64,000 nt of DNA from Sphingopyxis sp. UBA6723 (lineage in GTDB: Bacteria; Pseudomonadota; Alphaproteobacteria; Sphingomonadales; Sphingomonadaceae), in contig NZ_DKIH01000010.1 of the NCBI RefSeq assembly GCF_002454115.1, positions 305,172-369,171 of the forward strand, in the 5' to 3' direction. A program made the position numbers and the translations under genes. The first letter of the stretch is position 1. Each line of letters starts with the position of its first letter. Below are positions 45,349 to 53,896 of this stretch, one piece after another. A model generated the notes under the pieces. The model was not told the origin of the DNA, did no database searches, and saw nothing but the letters and a program-made list of their open reading frames with translations.

Positions 45349-45542
45349 GAGCATCATCGAAAATCGAATTGATTTTGATCAGCAAGTTAGATCGACGCTA
45401 GCGCCAGTCGTCGGTGCAGGAGTTTTGCCACAAACTTCCGGAGATCGACGATGTGGACCGAGGCGCGGCCTGAACCCGCCTGCGTTGCATCAGACGACAA
45501 CGAACCCGTCCGTCGCGCGGTGCCGGCCGATGCCTACACCCT
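45349..45542. other. Right edge of the peptide cassette
   Basis: The spacer after the exporter gene has a short hairpin AAAATC...GATTTT at 45,360-45,376 and no clear gene. The sequence TTTTGATCA occurs here and also at about 41,418, left of the peptides, but it is too short to call a repeat with confidence. Confidence 0.35.
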
Positions 45543-45630
45543 CGTCGGCGGCAATTTGATCTCGGTGCTCGAAGTGCCGCGTGAGCAGGCGTCAAGTTAT
45601 GGCGTCATCGCCCCCGGCGCGCGCGACGGG
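45543..45630 (+). pseudogene. galU: galU fragment joined to a kdpD remnant
   Basis: About 29 codons read VGGNLISVLEVPREQASSYG and VIAPGARDG, matching GalU residues encoded around 1,580-1,668 of this window. By eye about 10 of 91 bases differ, mostly at third positions, so it is not a recent copy of that gene and could come from another galU. No other part of galU is next to it. Confidence 0.75.
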
Positions 45631-46967
45631 GCGCGGATTTCGTCGCGGTGGTCGAAACGCATGGCCGCGCGGAAACCGAAGCGCTGCTGGGGGCAGGAAA
45701 TCGTGGCGCGCCGCGAGGTCGAATATCGCGGCCCGACGCTTACCGAAATGGATCTTGACGCGGTACTACGCCGTGCGCCCGCGCTCGCACTGGTCGATGA
45801 ATATGCCCATACCAATGTCGAGGGCAGCCGGATGGAAAGGTTGGCTGCGGGGCTGGGGCAAGTCGACCGCCTATGGAGGCGCCTTGGTGCTGATCGCGGC
45901 GAAGACGCTGCTTGCAAAATTTGCTGAACCGCTGATCGGGCGCGGCGCCGTCGATCTCCTTTATCTGATCCCGGTGATCATCGCGGCAACGCTTTATGGC
46001 CTGCGACCCGGGCTGTTCGCCAGTATCGTCGCTGCGCTCGCCTTCAACTTCTTTTTCCTCGACCCGGTCCACACCTTCACCATCGCCGATCCGCAAAGCG
46101 TGTTGACGATGCTCGTGCTGACCGGGGTGGCGGCAGTGACCAGCAACCTCGCCGGACGGCTGCGGACACGCGCCCGGATCGGGGTGCGCAGCGCCGAGGA
46201 GAATGCGTCGCTCGCGGCGTTCGGGCAGATGCTCGCGCGCGCATCGGACCGCGAGGCGACCGCGGTGGCGACCTGCGATGAAGTGTCGCGGCTGCTCGGG
46301 GTTCGCTGTGCCCATGCTGGCGGAAACCGACGGCGTTCTGACCTCGATCGTCGCTCGCCCGCGCGAGGCGACCATCTCGCCGATCGATCAGGCCGCTGCC
46401 GAGTGGGCCTGGAGCAGCGGCGAACCCGCCGGGCGCGGTACCGGCACGCTGCTTGCCTCCGACTGGCAATTCCATCCGCTCAAGACCAGCCTCGGCGTCC
46501 CCGCCGTACTGGGTATTGCGCGCGACGATGACAGCGCGCCGGTCGCCGCCGACAAGGCGACCTTGCTCGCGACGCTCATCGGGCAAGCGGCGCTGGCGCA
46601 CGAGCGCTTGTATCTCGAGGACGAGATGCGCAGCCTGTCGGTGCTGGAGGAACGCGACCGGCTGCGCGCCGCGCTGCTGTCGTCAATCGGCCACGACCTG
46701 CGCACCCACGATGCCGTTTTGCTCACCATTCGGGATCGGGGCGAAGGATTGGTGCCGGGCGCGGAACAAATGATCTTTGATACTTTTGCGCGCGCGAAGG
46801 CAAGCGATCGCCACGGCGGAAGCGGTCTGGGACTGGCCATTGCGAAAGGATTTTCCGACGCACTCGGCATCCGGCTGGCCGCCGCCAAGCATCCTGAAGG
46901 CGGCGCCATCTTTAAGCTGCAATTCCCTCAGGCGTTGATCGCATCCCCGGTTCCCGACCCCGACTGA
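45631..46967 (+). pseudogene. kdpD: Deleted and frameshifted sensor kinase KdpD
   Basis: Pieces of KdpD follow one another in different frames: ADFVAVVETHGRAETEALL, then REVEYRGPTLTEMDLDAVLRR with VDEYAHTNVEGSR (KdpD N-terminal domain), then the four-helix membrane part with DLLYLIPVIIAATLYGLRPG and FNFFFLDPVHTF, then a GAF-like part, then SSIGHDLRT directly followed by late ATPase motifs with GSGLGLAIAKGF. The Walker A region of the N-terminal domain, most of the USP-like part, and the segment between the phospho-acceptor His and the ATPase lid are missing. It cannot be functional as read. No kdpFABC or kdpE is seen here. Confidence 0.85.
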
Positions 46968-47224
46968 TCGTCCCTTCCGCAGCTGTCCTGCCCGGTTGGC
47001 CAGCAAATGGCACTGGCCACCAGAACGCTCTCGCACAGTTTTGCCGCGATGATCGCGGCGGTGGGTGCGTCCAGATCGTCCAGCGCGGTTTCGATATGGA
47101 GCAGGTCGCCATGTCGCTGCGCCGACATCGTCGCCGGCACCAGCGATCGCTGCGCAAACAAGCCCAAGATGCGCGGCAGGGTTTGCGGGTCCGGAACCGC
47201 GACGATCCGGAACCGCTGCCTCAT
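46928..47224 (-). CDS. Small ACT-like domain protein
   Basis: This 98-residue protein starts MRQRFRIVAVPDPQTLPRIL and reads like an ACT domain (LFAQRSLVPATMSAQRHGDLLHIETALDDLDA), the small ligand-binding fold found in amino-acid enzymes and regulators such as IlvM. Its start overlaps the stop of the leucine-dehydrogenase-like gene by 4 bases. The C-terminal 30 residues are low in order. It runs over the end of the kdpD remnant on the other strand. Confidence 0.68.
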   Translation of the reverse strand: MRQRFRIVAVPDPQTLPRILGLFAQRSLVPATMSAQRHGDLLHIETALDDLDAPTAAIIAAKLCESVLVASAICWPTGQDSCGRDDQSGSGTGDAINA

Positions 47225-48273
47225 GCCGCCAGCCGTCCGGCCGCCCCGATCAGGCGTTCGGCGGTTTCATCGGCGACCGCGGCGGACGACAAGTTGCGGC
47301 GCGCGGCGTCCTCCAGCAGCGCGGTGACGCGCGGGCCGATCTGGGCGACACGGCTCGCGACACTGGCGGCGCTTTCGCCAAGATATTCGGCCGAGACGCT
47401 GATGATACCGCCCGCGTTGGCGACATAGTCGGGGACATAGGTGATGCCCCGCTCGCGCAGCATGTCCGCGATTTCGGGGGTCGCAAGCTGGTTGTTGGCG
47501 CCGCCGCACACCAGCCTTGCCTTCATCGCCGCGACGGTCGGTTCGTCAAGTACGCCGCCGAGCGCGCAGGGAACAAAGATGTCGGCATCGACCGATGCAA
47601 TTGCATCGGCGCCGACGACGCGCGCCCCCAGAATCGTGGCGATCCGGTCGCGGCGCCCCGGTGCGACATCGGCGATGACCAGCCGCGCCCCGGCATCGGC
47701 GAGGCGGCGGCAGAGTTCAGCCCCGACATTGCCGGTCCCCTGCACCGCGACGGTCAGCCCTTTCAGATCCGAGCCGAGCGCGAAGGCGGCGCCCGCCTTG
47801 ATCGCGCCGAACACGCCCTCAGCGGTCCATGGCGACGGATCGCCGCCCGCCGCCGCACCGACCGCGGCGAGTCCCGCGACATGACGCGTTTCGTGTGCCA
47901 CCTCTTGCATGTCGGCGACGCTCGTGCCGACGTCCTCGGCGGTGACATAGCGCCCGCCCAATGCCGCGACCGCGCGGCCAAAGGCACGGAACAGCGCGGC
48001 GCGGTCGAACGGCCCGTCGGGTCGGCGCAGTACCGCCTTGGCGCCGCCAAAGGGCAGGCCTGCCATCGCATTCTTGTAACTCATCCCTTCGGCGAGCCGG
48101 AAGGCGTCGGCAAAGGCCTGGTCGCGGTCGGGATAATCCCACAGGCGGCAGCCGCCGGCGCCCGGCCCCAATGTCGTCGAATGAACCACGATGATGCCGT
48201 CGAGCCCGGCGCTCTTGTCCTCCAGCCGGACGGTTTCGAGGGCGGGCAAACGACCCGAAAATTGCATAACCAT
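47221..48273 (-). CDS. Leucine/valine/phenylalanine dehydrogenase family protein
   Basis: This NAD-dependent enzyme would deaminate branched-chain or aromatic amino acids oxidatively. The 350 residues show the ELFV dehydrogenase pattern: TTLGPGAGGCRLW near residue 33, the catalytic-lysine loop AEGMSYKNAMAGLPFGGAKAV near residue 61, AEDVGTSVADM near 115, and the Rossmann motif VAVQGTGNVGAELCRRL near 175. It is divergent from the Lrp-type regulator, which probably controls it. Confidence 0.88.
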   Translation of the reverse strand: MVMQFSGRLPALETVRLEDKSAGLDGIIVVHSTTLGPGAGGCRLWDYPDRDQAFADAFRLAEGMSYKNAMAGLPFGGAKAVLRRPDGPFDRAALFRAFGRAVAALGGRYVTAEDVGTSVADMQEVAHETRHVAGLAAVGAAAGGDPSPWTAEGVFGAIKAGAAFALGSDLKGLTVAVQGTGNVGAELCRRLADAGARLVIADVAPGRRDRIATILGARVVGADAIASVDADIFVPCALGGVLDEPTVAAMKARLVCGGANNQLATPEIADMLRERGITYVPDYVANAGGIISVSAEYLGESAASVASRVAQIGPRVTALLEDAARRNLSSAAVADETAERLIGAAGRLAA

Positions 48274-48331
48274 GATGGCCTCCTGTTCTGGGCCTCTTAT
48301 TGCAGAGGGTCGGAGGTCAATCTTGCTCGAT

Positions 48332-48364
48332 ATTTTGACATTTTGCCGTTAAGCTGGTCAAAAT
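48332..48364. promoter_or_regulatory. Perfect inverted repeat between the dehydrogenase and the Lrp-type regulator
   Basis: ATTTTGAC at 48,332-48,339 and GTCAAAAT at 48,357-48,364 are perfect 8-base arms with 17 bases between them. The site lies 30 bases before the regulator start and 59 before the dehydrogenase start. AsnC/Lrp proteins bind such symmetrical sites, so it is a candidate operator for both genes. Confidence 0.65.
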
Positions 48365-48393
48365 TTCTTCCATTATGATTAAAAGAGGTAGAA

Positions 48394-48858
48394 ATGACCG
48401 ATCTGGACCCGTTCGAGAAAAATATCATTCGCGAGCTGCAACGCGACGCCAGCCTCACCACGGCCGAGCTCGCCGAGCGCGTGGGGCTGTCGCCATCGCC
48501 CTGCTGGCGGCGCATCGACCGGCTCGAACGCGACGGCTATATCAAGGGGCGGGTCGCGGTGATCGATCGGCGCAAGGTCGGGCTGCACGCGCATATTTTT
48601 GCGCAGGTCAAGCTCAACGCGCACGGCCGCGCCAACCTCGACGAGTTCAGCGATGCGATCGCGGCCTTCCCGGAAGTGCTCGGCGCTTATGTGCTGATGG
48701 GCAATATGGACTTCATGCTGCGCATCGTCGCCAAAGACATTGATGCCTATGAGGCGTTTTTCTTCGACAAATTGAGCAAGCTGCCCGGGGTGCAGGAAAT
48801 CAACTCGACGGTGGCACTGTCGGAGATCAAATCGACGAACGAATTGCCGATTATCTAG
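48394..48858 (+). CDS. Lrp/AsnC-family transcriptional regulator
   Basis: The 154-residue protein starts LDPFEKNIIRELQRDASLTTAELAERVGLSPSPCWRRIDRLE, an AsnC winged-helix domain (residues 5-63), then a RAM ligand-binding domain with AFPEVLGAYVLMGNMDFMLRI. Its position suggests it responds to an amino acid and controls the adjacent dehydrogenase. AGAGG precedes its start. Confidence 0.9.
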   Translation: MTDLDPFEKNIIRELQRDASLTTAELAERVGLSPSPCWRRIDRLERDGYIKGRVAVIDRRKVGLHAHIFAQVKLNAHGRANLDEFSDAIAAFPEVLGAYVLMGNMDFMLRIVAKDIDAYEAFFFDKLSKLPGVQEINSTVALSEIKSTNELPII

Positions 48859-48967
48859 GGCCCGATACCCGCCGCGAGCGCAGCGACCAGTTTGACTCGC
48901 GCCGCCGCGTGCGCCAGATGCCCCGGCATCACGGTTTCGGCGTTGTGACGAAGGGGATCAGCACCAG

Positions 48968-50164
48968 ATGTACAACCTGCTGACCGGCCTGTCGGTGATC
49001 GAGGCGTCGTCGTTCGTCGCCTCGCCGACCGCGGGACTCTATTGCGCGCAGATGGGGGCCGAGGTCATCCGCGTCGACCAGATTGGTGGCGGCCCCGATT
49101 TCCGGCGCTGGCCGGTGACTGCGGGCAATGACTCGCTCTATTGGGAAAATCTCAACCGCGCCAAAAAGTCGGTTGCGCTCGATCTCGGGCGGCCGGAGGG
49201 CCGCGAGCTGTTGCAGGCGCTGGTGCGCGCGACGGGTCAGTTCATCACCAATTTTCCGGTCGGCGGCTTTTTGTCGCATGAGGTGCTCGCCGCGGAACGC
49301 GCTGACCTGATCACCGTCCGCATCATGGGCTGGGCCGACGGCTCGCCCGCGCTCGATTACACGGTCAACAACAGCGTCGGCTATCCGATGCTCACCGGTA
49401 CCGGCCCCGAACCGGTCAACCATGTCCTGCCCGCGTGGGATTTGCTCAGCGGTGCTTATGCCGCCTTTGCGCTGCTCGCCGCGATCCAGCGGCGCACGGC
49501 GACGGGCGCGGGCGGCGAGGTGCGGGTTCCGCTGTCCGACGTCGCGATCGGTACCGTCGCCAATCTCGGCGGGGTCGCCGAGGTGCTGTACGGCGGCGCC
49601 AATCGCCCGCGGCTGGGCAATGCGGTCTATGGCCTGTTCGGGCGCGATTTTGTCACCGCCGACGGTCAGCGGACGATGATCGTTGTCGTGACGCCGCGAC
49701 AATGGGCCAATCTGGTCGCGGCACTCGGTCTGGGCGATGCGATCGCCGCGGTCGAGGTAGCGCGCGGCGTGTCCTTTGCGAAGGACGACGGGCTGCGCTT
49801 CACCCACCGCGACGCGCTCTATCCGCTGTTCGAGGCGGCCATCGCCAGCCGCAGCCATGCCGATCTCGCCGCCGCGTTCGATGCAGGCGGGATCGTCCAC
49901 TCGCCCTATCGCACGATGCTGGACGCGGTGCAGGATGCGGCGCTTGTCGCCGACAACCCGATCTTCCGGCAGACCGACAACCCCAGCGGCTTTGCCTATC
50001 CCGCCGCGGGCGCCTTTGCGACCTTGCCGCAGGATCCGCGCCAGCCGCCGCGCCCCGCCCCGCGCAACGGCGAACATAGCGAAGACATTCTGGCGGACCG
50101 TCTGTCGCTGCCGTCGGGCGAGATAGCGCGACTGATCGATGCCGGTATCGTTGGGGTGGTGTAA
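48968..50164 (+). CDS. CaiB/BaiF-type CoA transferase
   Basis: This class III CoA transferase moves CoA between acyl groups. The N-terminal LTGLSVIEASSFVASPTAGLYCAQMGAEVIRV is the signature start. The long LLQALVRATGQFITNFPV segment and GWADGSPALDY near residue 117 hold the usual catalytic-Asp region. The length of 398 residues is normal. The start follows the regulator by about 110 bases. It probably serves the same acid-degradation route as the thiolase and acyl-CoA dehydrogenase that follow. Confidence 0.85.
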   Translation: MYNLLTGLSVIEASSFVASPTAGLYCAQMGAEVIRVDQIGGGPDFRRWPVTAGNDSLYWENLNRAKKSVALDLGRPEGRELLQALVRATGQFITNFPVGGFLSHEVLAAERADLITVRIMGWADGSPALDYTVNNSVGYPMLTGTGPEPVNHVLPAWDLLSGAYAAFALLAAIQRRTATGAGGEVRVPLSDVAIGTVANLGGVAEVLYGGANRPRLGNAVYGLFGRDFVTADGQRTMIVVVTPRQWANLVAALGLGDAIAAVEVARGVSFAKDDGLRFTHRDALYPLFEAAIASRSHADLAAAFDAGGIVHSPYRTMLDAVQDAALVADNPIFRQTDNPSGFAYPAAGAFATLPQDPRQPPRPAPRNGEHSEDILADRLSLPSGEIARLIDAGIVGVV

Positions 50165-50186
50165 GATGCTCCCATTTCTTTTCTGT

Positions 50187-50292
50187 TCCCCCGCGAAGGC
50201 GGGGGCCCATCACCGGCCCTCTCGTCACTCAGCGACTGTTCGCGACGGCCGCACCGATCGGATGATGGACCCCCGCCTTCGCGGGGGAGCAG
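50187..50292. repeat. REP-like palindromic repeat (BIME-type)
   Basis: Two copies of the CCCCCGC-GAAGG-CGGGGG motif in opposite orientation, at 50,189-50,206 and 50,270-50,287, frame about 60 bases. Such elements are scattered through many sphingomonad genomes between genes. It lies between the CoA transferase stop and the thiolase start. Confidence 0.75.
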
Positions 50293-50331
50293 CGAGCCTA
50301 ATTGATGTGACAAGCAAAGTTGGAGAATGAC

Positions 50332-51561
50332 ATGACCCTGCGCCGCGCCGCCATCGTTGCCCCGATCCGTACCGCCGTCGGCAAATTCGGCGGCGCGCTT
50401 GCCAGCCTCGATGCCGGGCAGCTCGGCGCGGTGGTACTCAAGGCGCTGGTCGAGCGCACGAAGATCGACCCGGCGCGCGTCGACGATGTCGTGTTTTCGC
50501 AAGGTTATGGCAATGGCGAAGCGCCGAGCATCGGCCACTGGTCCTGGCTCGCCGCGGGATTGCCGCTCGAAGTGCCGGGCTATCAGCTCGATCGGCGCTG
50601 CGGGTCGGGGCTGCAGGCGATCGCCAACGCCGCGATGATGGTCCAGACTGGGATGTCGGACGTCGTCGTCGCGGGCGGGGTCGAATCGATGTCGAATGTC
50701 GAACATTACAGCATCGATGTCCGCAAGGGTGTGCGCGCCGGCAATCTGGTGCTCCACGACCGGCTGACGCGCGGGCGCTTGATGTCGCAGCCGATCGAGC
50801 GCTTCGGGGTGATCAGCGGGATGATCGAGACCGCCGAAAATCTGGCGAAAGATTATGGCATCACGCGCGAGGCGGCCGATGCCTATGCGGTGCGCAGTCA
50901 TCAGCGCGCCGCGGCGGCATGGGCCAAGGGGCTGTTCGACGACGAACTGGTCCCGGTTGCGGTGCCGCAGCGCAAGGGCGATCCGGTGATCTTTGCCCAT
51001 GACGAAGGCTATCGCGCCGATGCGACGCTGGAATCGCTTGGGGCGCTGCGCGCGATCGAGGCCAAGAATATCCCGGGCGCGGTGGTGACCGCGGGCAACG
51101 CCAGCCAGCAGAATGATGCCGCCGCCGCCTGCTTCGTCGTTGCCGAGGACAAGCTTGAGGAGCTGGGGCTCGAACCGATCGCCTGGTTCCACAGCTGGGC
51201 TGCGGCCGGCTGCGACCCCAGCCGGATGGGCATCGGCCCGGTCCCGGCGGTCGAGCGGCTGTTCGCCCGCACCGGGCTTGGCTGGGGCGACATTGATCTG
51301 GTCGAATTGAACGAAGCGTTCGCGCCGCAGGTACTCGCAGTGCTCAAGGGCTGGGGGTGGAGCGACGACGACAGCCGCAACGAGATCCTCAACGTCAACG
51401 GCTCGGGCATCTCGCTCGGCCATCCGATCGGCGCGACCGGCGGACGGATTTTGGCGAATTTGACGCGGGAGCTGGTGCGCCGCGACGGGCGCTACGGGCT
51501 GGAGACGATGTGTATCGGCGGCGGGCAGGGCATCGCCGCGATCTTCGAGCGCGCCGCCTGA
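50332..51561 (+). CDS. Acetyl-CoA acetyltransferase (thiolase family)
   Basis: The 409-residue protein is a thiolase: APIRTAVGKFGGAL near residue 10, nucleophilic Cys90 in DRRCGSGLQAI, GHPIGATGGRI near residue 366, and the C-terminal TMCIGGGQGI with the second Cys. ATG at 50332 (GGAG 7 bases upstream) is the start. It would cleave a 3-ketoacyl-CoA in beta-oxidation or an allied route. Confidence 0.93.
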   Translation: MTLRRAAIVAPIRTAVGKFGGALASLDAGQLGAVVLKALVERTKIDPARVDDVVFSQGYGNGEAPSIGHWSWLAAGLPLEVPGYQLDRRCGSGLQAIANAAMMVQTGMSDVVVAGGVESMSNVEHYSIDVRKGVRAGNLVLHDRLTRGRLMSQPIERFGVISGMIETAENLAKDYGITREAADAYAVRSHQRAAAAWAKGLFDDELVPVAVPQRKGDPVIFAHDEGYRADATLESLGALRAIEAKNIPGAVVTAGNASQQNDAAAACFVVAEDKLEELGLEPIAWFHSWAAAGCDPSRMGIGPVPAVERLFARTGLGWGDIDLVELNEAFAPQVLAVLKGWGWSDDDSRNEILNVNGSGISLGHPIGATGGRILANLTRELVRRDGRYGLETMCIGGGQGIAAIFERAA

Positions 51562-51563
51562 AC

Positions 51564-53159
51564 ATGGCCGATCTTCGTTCTGCGCTCGGGGCCGCCGAGG
51601 CCTATCGCGTGGCCGCCGAAACGGCGCTCGCTGACCGGCTGACGCAGCGACCGGTCGACCACGAGCAGCGCGCCGCGCATGGCTTTGCGTGGGTGGCGAC
51701 GACGGTCGCGGCACTCGAAGCGGTACAGGGCTGGGTCGAGGCCGGGCAGGGCGCGAACCCGCTCGATACCAAGATCGCGACGCTTGCCTTTGCCGAGGGG
51801 ATCGGTCAGCTCGTCGGCGGTTTGCCGATGGGGCAGAACGAGATGTTCCGGCCCGCCGACCTGGGCATCGGCGCGGCGGCGCGGGCGCTGGCCGAGGCGG
51901 GTGCCGACCTGCTCGATGCCGACCATGCCGCGACGCGGGCGGAAATTGCGGCAGCGCTCGCCGACGGTCACTGGCCCAGCGAGACGCTGCACGACGCTGA
52001 CCTCGACGCGATTCGCGACCAGTTTCGGCGCTTCACCGACGCCGAGATTATACCGCACGCGCATGGCTGGCACCTCGCCAATGCCCTGATTCCCGACGCC
52101 ACGGTAAAGGCGATGGCCGATCTCGGCACCTTCGGCGTCTGCATCCCCGAGGCGTTCGGCGGACTGGGCCTGTCGAAGCTGGTGATGTGCATCGTCACCG
52201 AAGAACTGTCGCGCGGCTGGATCGGCGCCGGGTCGCTCGGCACCCGCTCCGAGATCGCGGGCGAGCTGATCGCGATGGGCGGTACTGACGCGCAGAAAGC
52301 CCACTGGCTGCCGAAGATCGCGAGCGGCGAAATACTGCCGACCGCGGTGTTTACCGAACCCGATGTCGGATCGGACCTCGGCTCGCTCCAGACGCGCGCG
52401 CGGCGGGATGCGGACGGAGCGTGGATCATCGACGGCGCGAAGACATGGATCACCCACGCCGCGCGGTCGGACTTGATGACGCTGCTGGCGCGCACCCTGC
52501 CCGACGCGAAGGGTTATGCCGGTCTGTCGATGCTGCTCGTTCCCAAGCCGCGCGGAACGGAAAGCGATCCGTTTCCCGCCAACGGCATGACGGGCAGCGA
52601 GATCGAAGTCCTCGGCTATCGCGGGATGCGCGAATATGCGCTGCAATTCGACGCGATGGCGGCGCCCGCCGACGCGTTGCTCGGCGGTGAAGAGGGGCAG
52701 GGGTTCAAGCAATTGATGCGGACCTTCGAAGGCGCGCGCATCCAGACCGCGGCGCGCGCCGTCGGCGTCGCGCGGCGCGCGCTTGAGCTGGGACTCGATT
52801 ATGCCTTGAACCGCAAGCAGTTTGGTCAGGCGATCGTGCAGTTTCCGCGCGTTGCCGACAAGCTGGCGATGGGTCTGGTCGACTTCGTCACCGCGCGCGA
52901 ACTGAGCTATGCTGCAGCGCGCGCCAAGGACAGCGGCAAGCGCTGCGACATCGAGGCAGGGATGGCGAAACTGCTTGCCGCACGCACCGCCTGGTCGAAC
53001 GCCGATGCCAGTCTGCAAGTCCACGGCGGCAACGGCTATGCGCTGGAATATGAGATCAGCCGCGTCCTGTGCGATGCGCGCATCCTCAACATATTCGAAG
53101 GCGCAGCAGAGATTCAGGCACAGGTGATCGCCCGCGGCCTGATCGAGCGGCGCAATTGA
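51564..53159 (+). CDS. Acyl-CoA dehydrogenase with N-terminal extension
   Basis: The ATG is 2 bases after the thiolase stop. Residues about 150-531 form an acyl-CoA dehydrogenase with GTFGVCIPEAFGGLGLSKL, TEPDVGSDLGSLQTRA near residue 273, and the C-terminal LQVHGGNGYALEYEISRVLCDARI. The general-base Glu is plausibly the one in IFEGAAEIQ. The extra first 150 residues are helical and have no motif I recognise; the usual enzyme has about 380 residues. Flavin-dependent oxidation of an acyl-CoA is expected. Confidence 0.88.
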   Translation: MADLRSALGAAEAYRVAAETALADRLTQRPVDHEQRAAHGFAWVATTVAALEAVQGWVEAGQGANPLDTKIATLAFAEGIGQLVGGLPMGQNEMFRPADLGIGAAARALAEAGADLLDADHAATRAEIAAALADGHWPSETLHDADLDAIRDQFRRFTDAEIIPHAHGWHLANALIPDATVKAMADLGTFGVCIPEAFGGLGLSKLVMCIVTEELSRGWIGAGSLGTRSEIAGELIAMGGTDAQKAHWLPKIASGEILPTAVFTEPDVGSDLGSLQTRARRDADGAWIIDGAKTWITHAARSDLMTLLARTLPDAKGYAGLSMLLVPKPRGTESDPFPANGMTGSEIEVLGYRGMREYALQFDAMAAPADALLGGEEGQGFKQLMRTFEGARIQTAARAVGVARRALELGLDYALNRKQFGQAIVQFPRVADKLAMGLVDFVTARELSYAAARAKDSGKRCDIEAGMAKLLAARTAWSNADASLQVHGGNGYALEYEISRVLCDARILNIFEGAAEIQAQVIARGLIERRN

Positions 53160-53335
53160 CCGGCGGCTTGGTCTGACGCCATATTTTTATCCGGCGCAAA
53201 AAATAATTTGCCCCATAACAGGGTTAATGCGAAGGGCGGCAATCGCCGCGAAGCGAGCATTTTGGGGGGGTGGATTCCGTTTTGGCCATGCAGCGCGTGG
53301 CCGCGTGTCGCCGCCACTAAACTTGATTTCGAATC

Positions 53336-53836
53336 ATGATGCTCTATTCAAATCCCGTGCACGGCGATCCCGACAATTACATCAGCCTGTTGTCTGTCGC
53401 GCAGATTGAAACGTTGCGACACGTTTATGAGCACAAAAATTCCAAACAAATTGCGCGATTGATGCATGTTTCGCCGCATACAGTCGACGAACGGGTCCGG
53501 CGGGCACTAAAAAAACTCAATGCTTCCAACCGGATAGAGGCAGCTCACATCCTGGCAGTTAACGGTGTCTTCGATCATGTTACCCCTTATCAGCCTTTGA
53601 CATATCAATTGATCGACCTAGCCGACGTCCCCGTTGCCCCCGATGCCGAACCGGGGCGCAGTTCGTTTCGGCGACTTTTCGACATCGGTTCGCCGTTTCC
53701 GACCGCGTCCCAGCCGGCCAACCGGCATGGGTTGATGGAAAGGATTATCTGGCCAATTTTGATCGCCTTTGCGACCATTTTGGCTTTCTCCGCGCTCTAT
53801 TCGATCCTTGTCGGACTTGGTCGGGTGATGACCTGA
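53336..53836 (+). CDS. LuxR-type helix-turn-helix protein with C-terminal membrane helix
   Basis: The 166-residue protein has a GerE/LuxR-type DNA-binding domain near residues 19-80 (LSVAQIETLRHVYEHKNSKQIARLMHVSPHTVDERVRRALKKLNA). A linker follows, then a hydrophobic helix at about residues 138-160 (IIWPILIAFATILAFSALYSILVG) that probably anchors it in the membrane. This topology is unusual for a LuxR protein. Its targets are unknown; it is followed by other small genes of unknown function. Confidence 0.78.
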   Translation: MMLYSNPVHGDPDNYISLLSVAQIETLRHVYEHKNSKQIARLMHVSPHTVDERVRRALKKLNASNRIEAAHILAVNGVFDHVTPYQPLTYQLIDLADVPVAPDAEPGRSSFRRLFDIGSPFPTASQPANRHGLMERIIWPILIAFATILAFSALYSILVGLGRVMT

Positions 53837-53896
53837 CGTTCGAGCCGAATGCTACGGGGGGGAAACCGGTGGCATTCTTTTTCAAGGAAAAAGAAC

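Noticed and set aside
41418..45380. TTTTGATCA on both sides of the peptide cassette as possible attachment repeats
   Set aside because: Only nine bases match and no integrase is present, so it cannot be told from chance.
47065..48378. 437-codon open frame opposite the leucine-dehydrogenase-like gene
   Set aside because: Antisense shadow; the minus strand has the complete dehydrogenase motifs.
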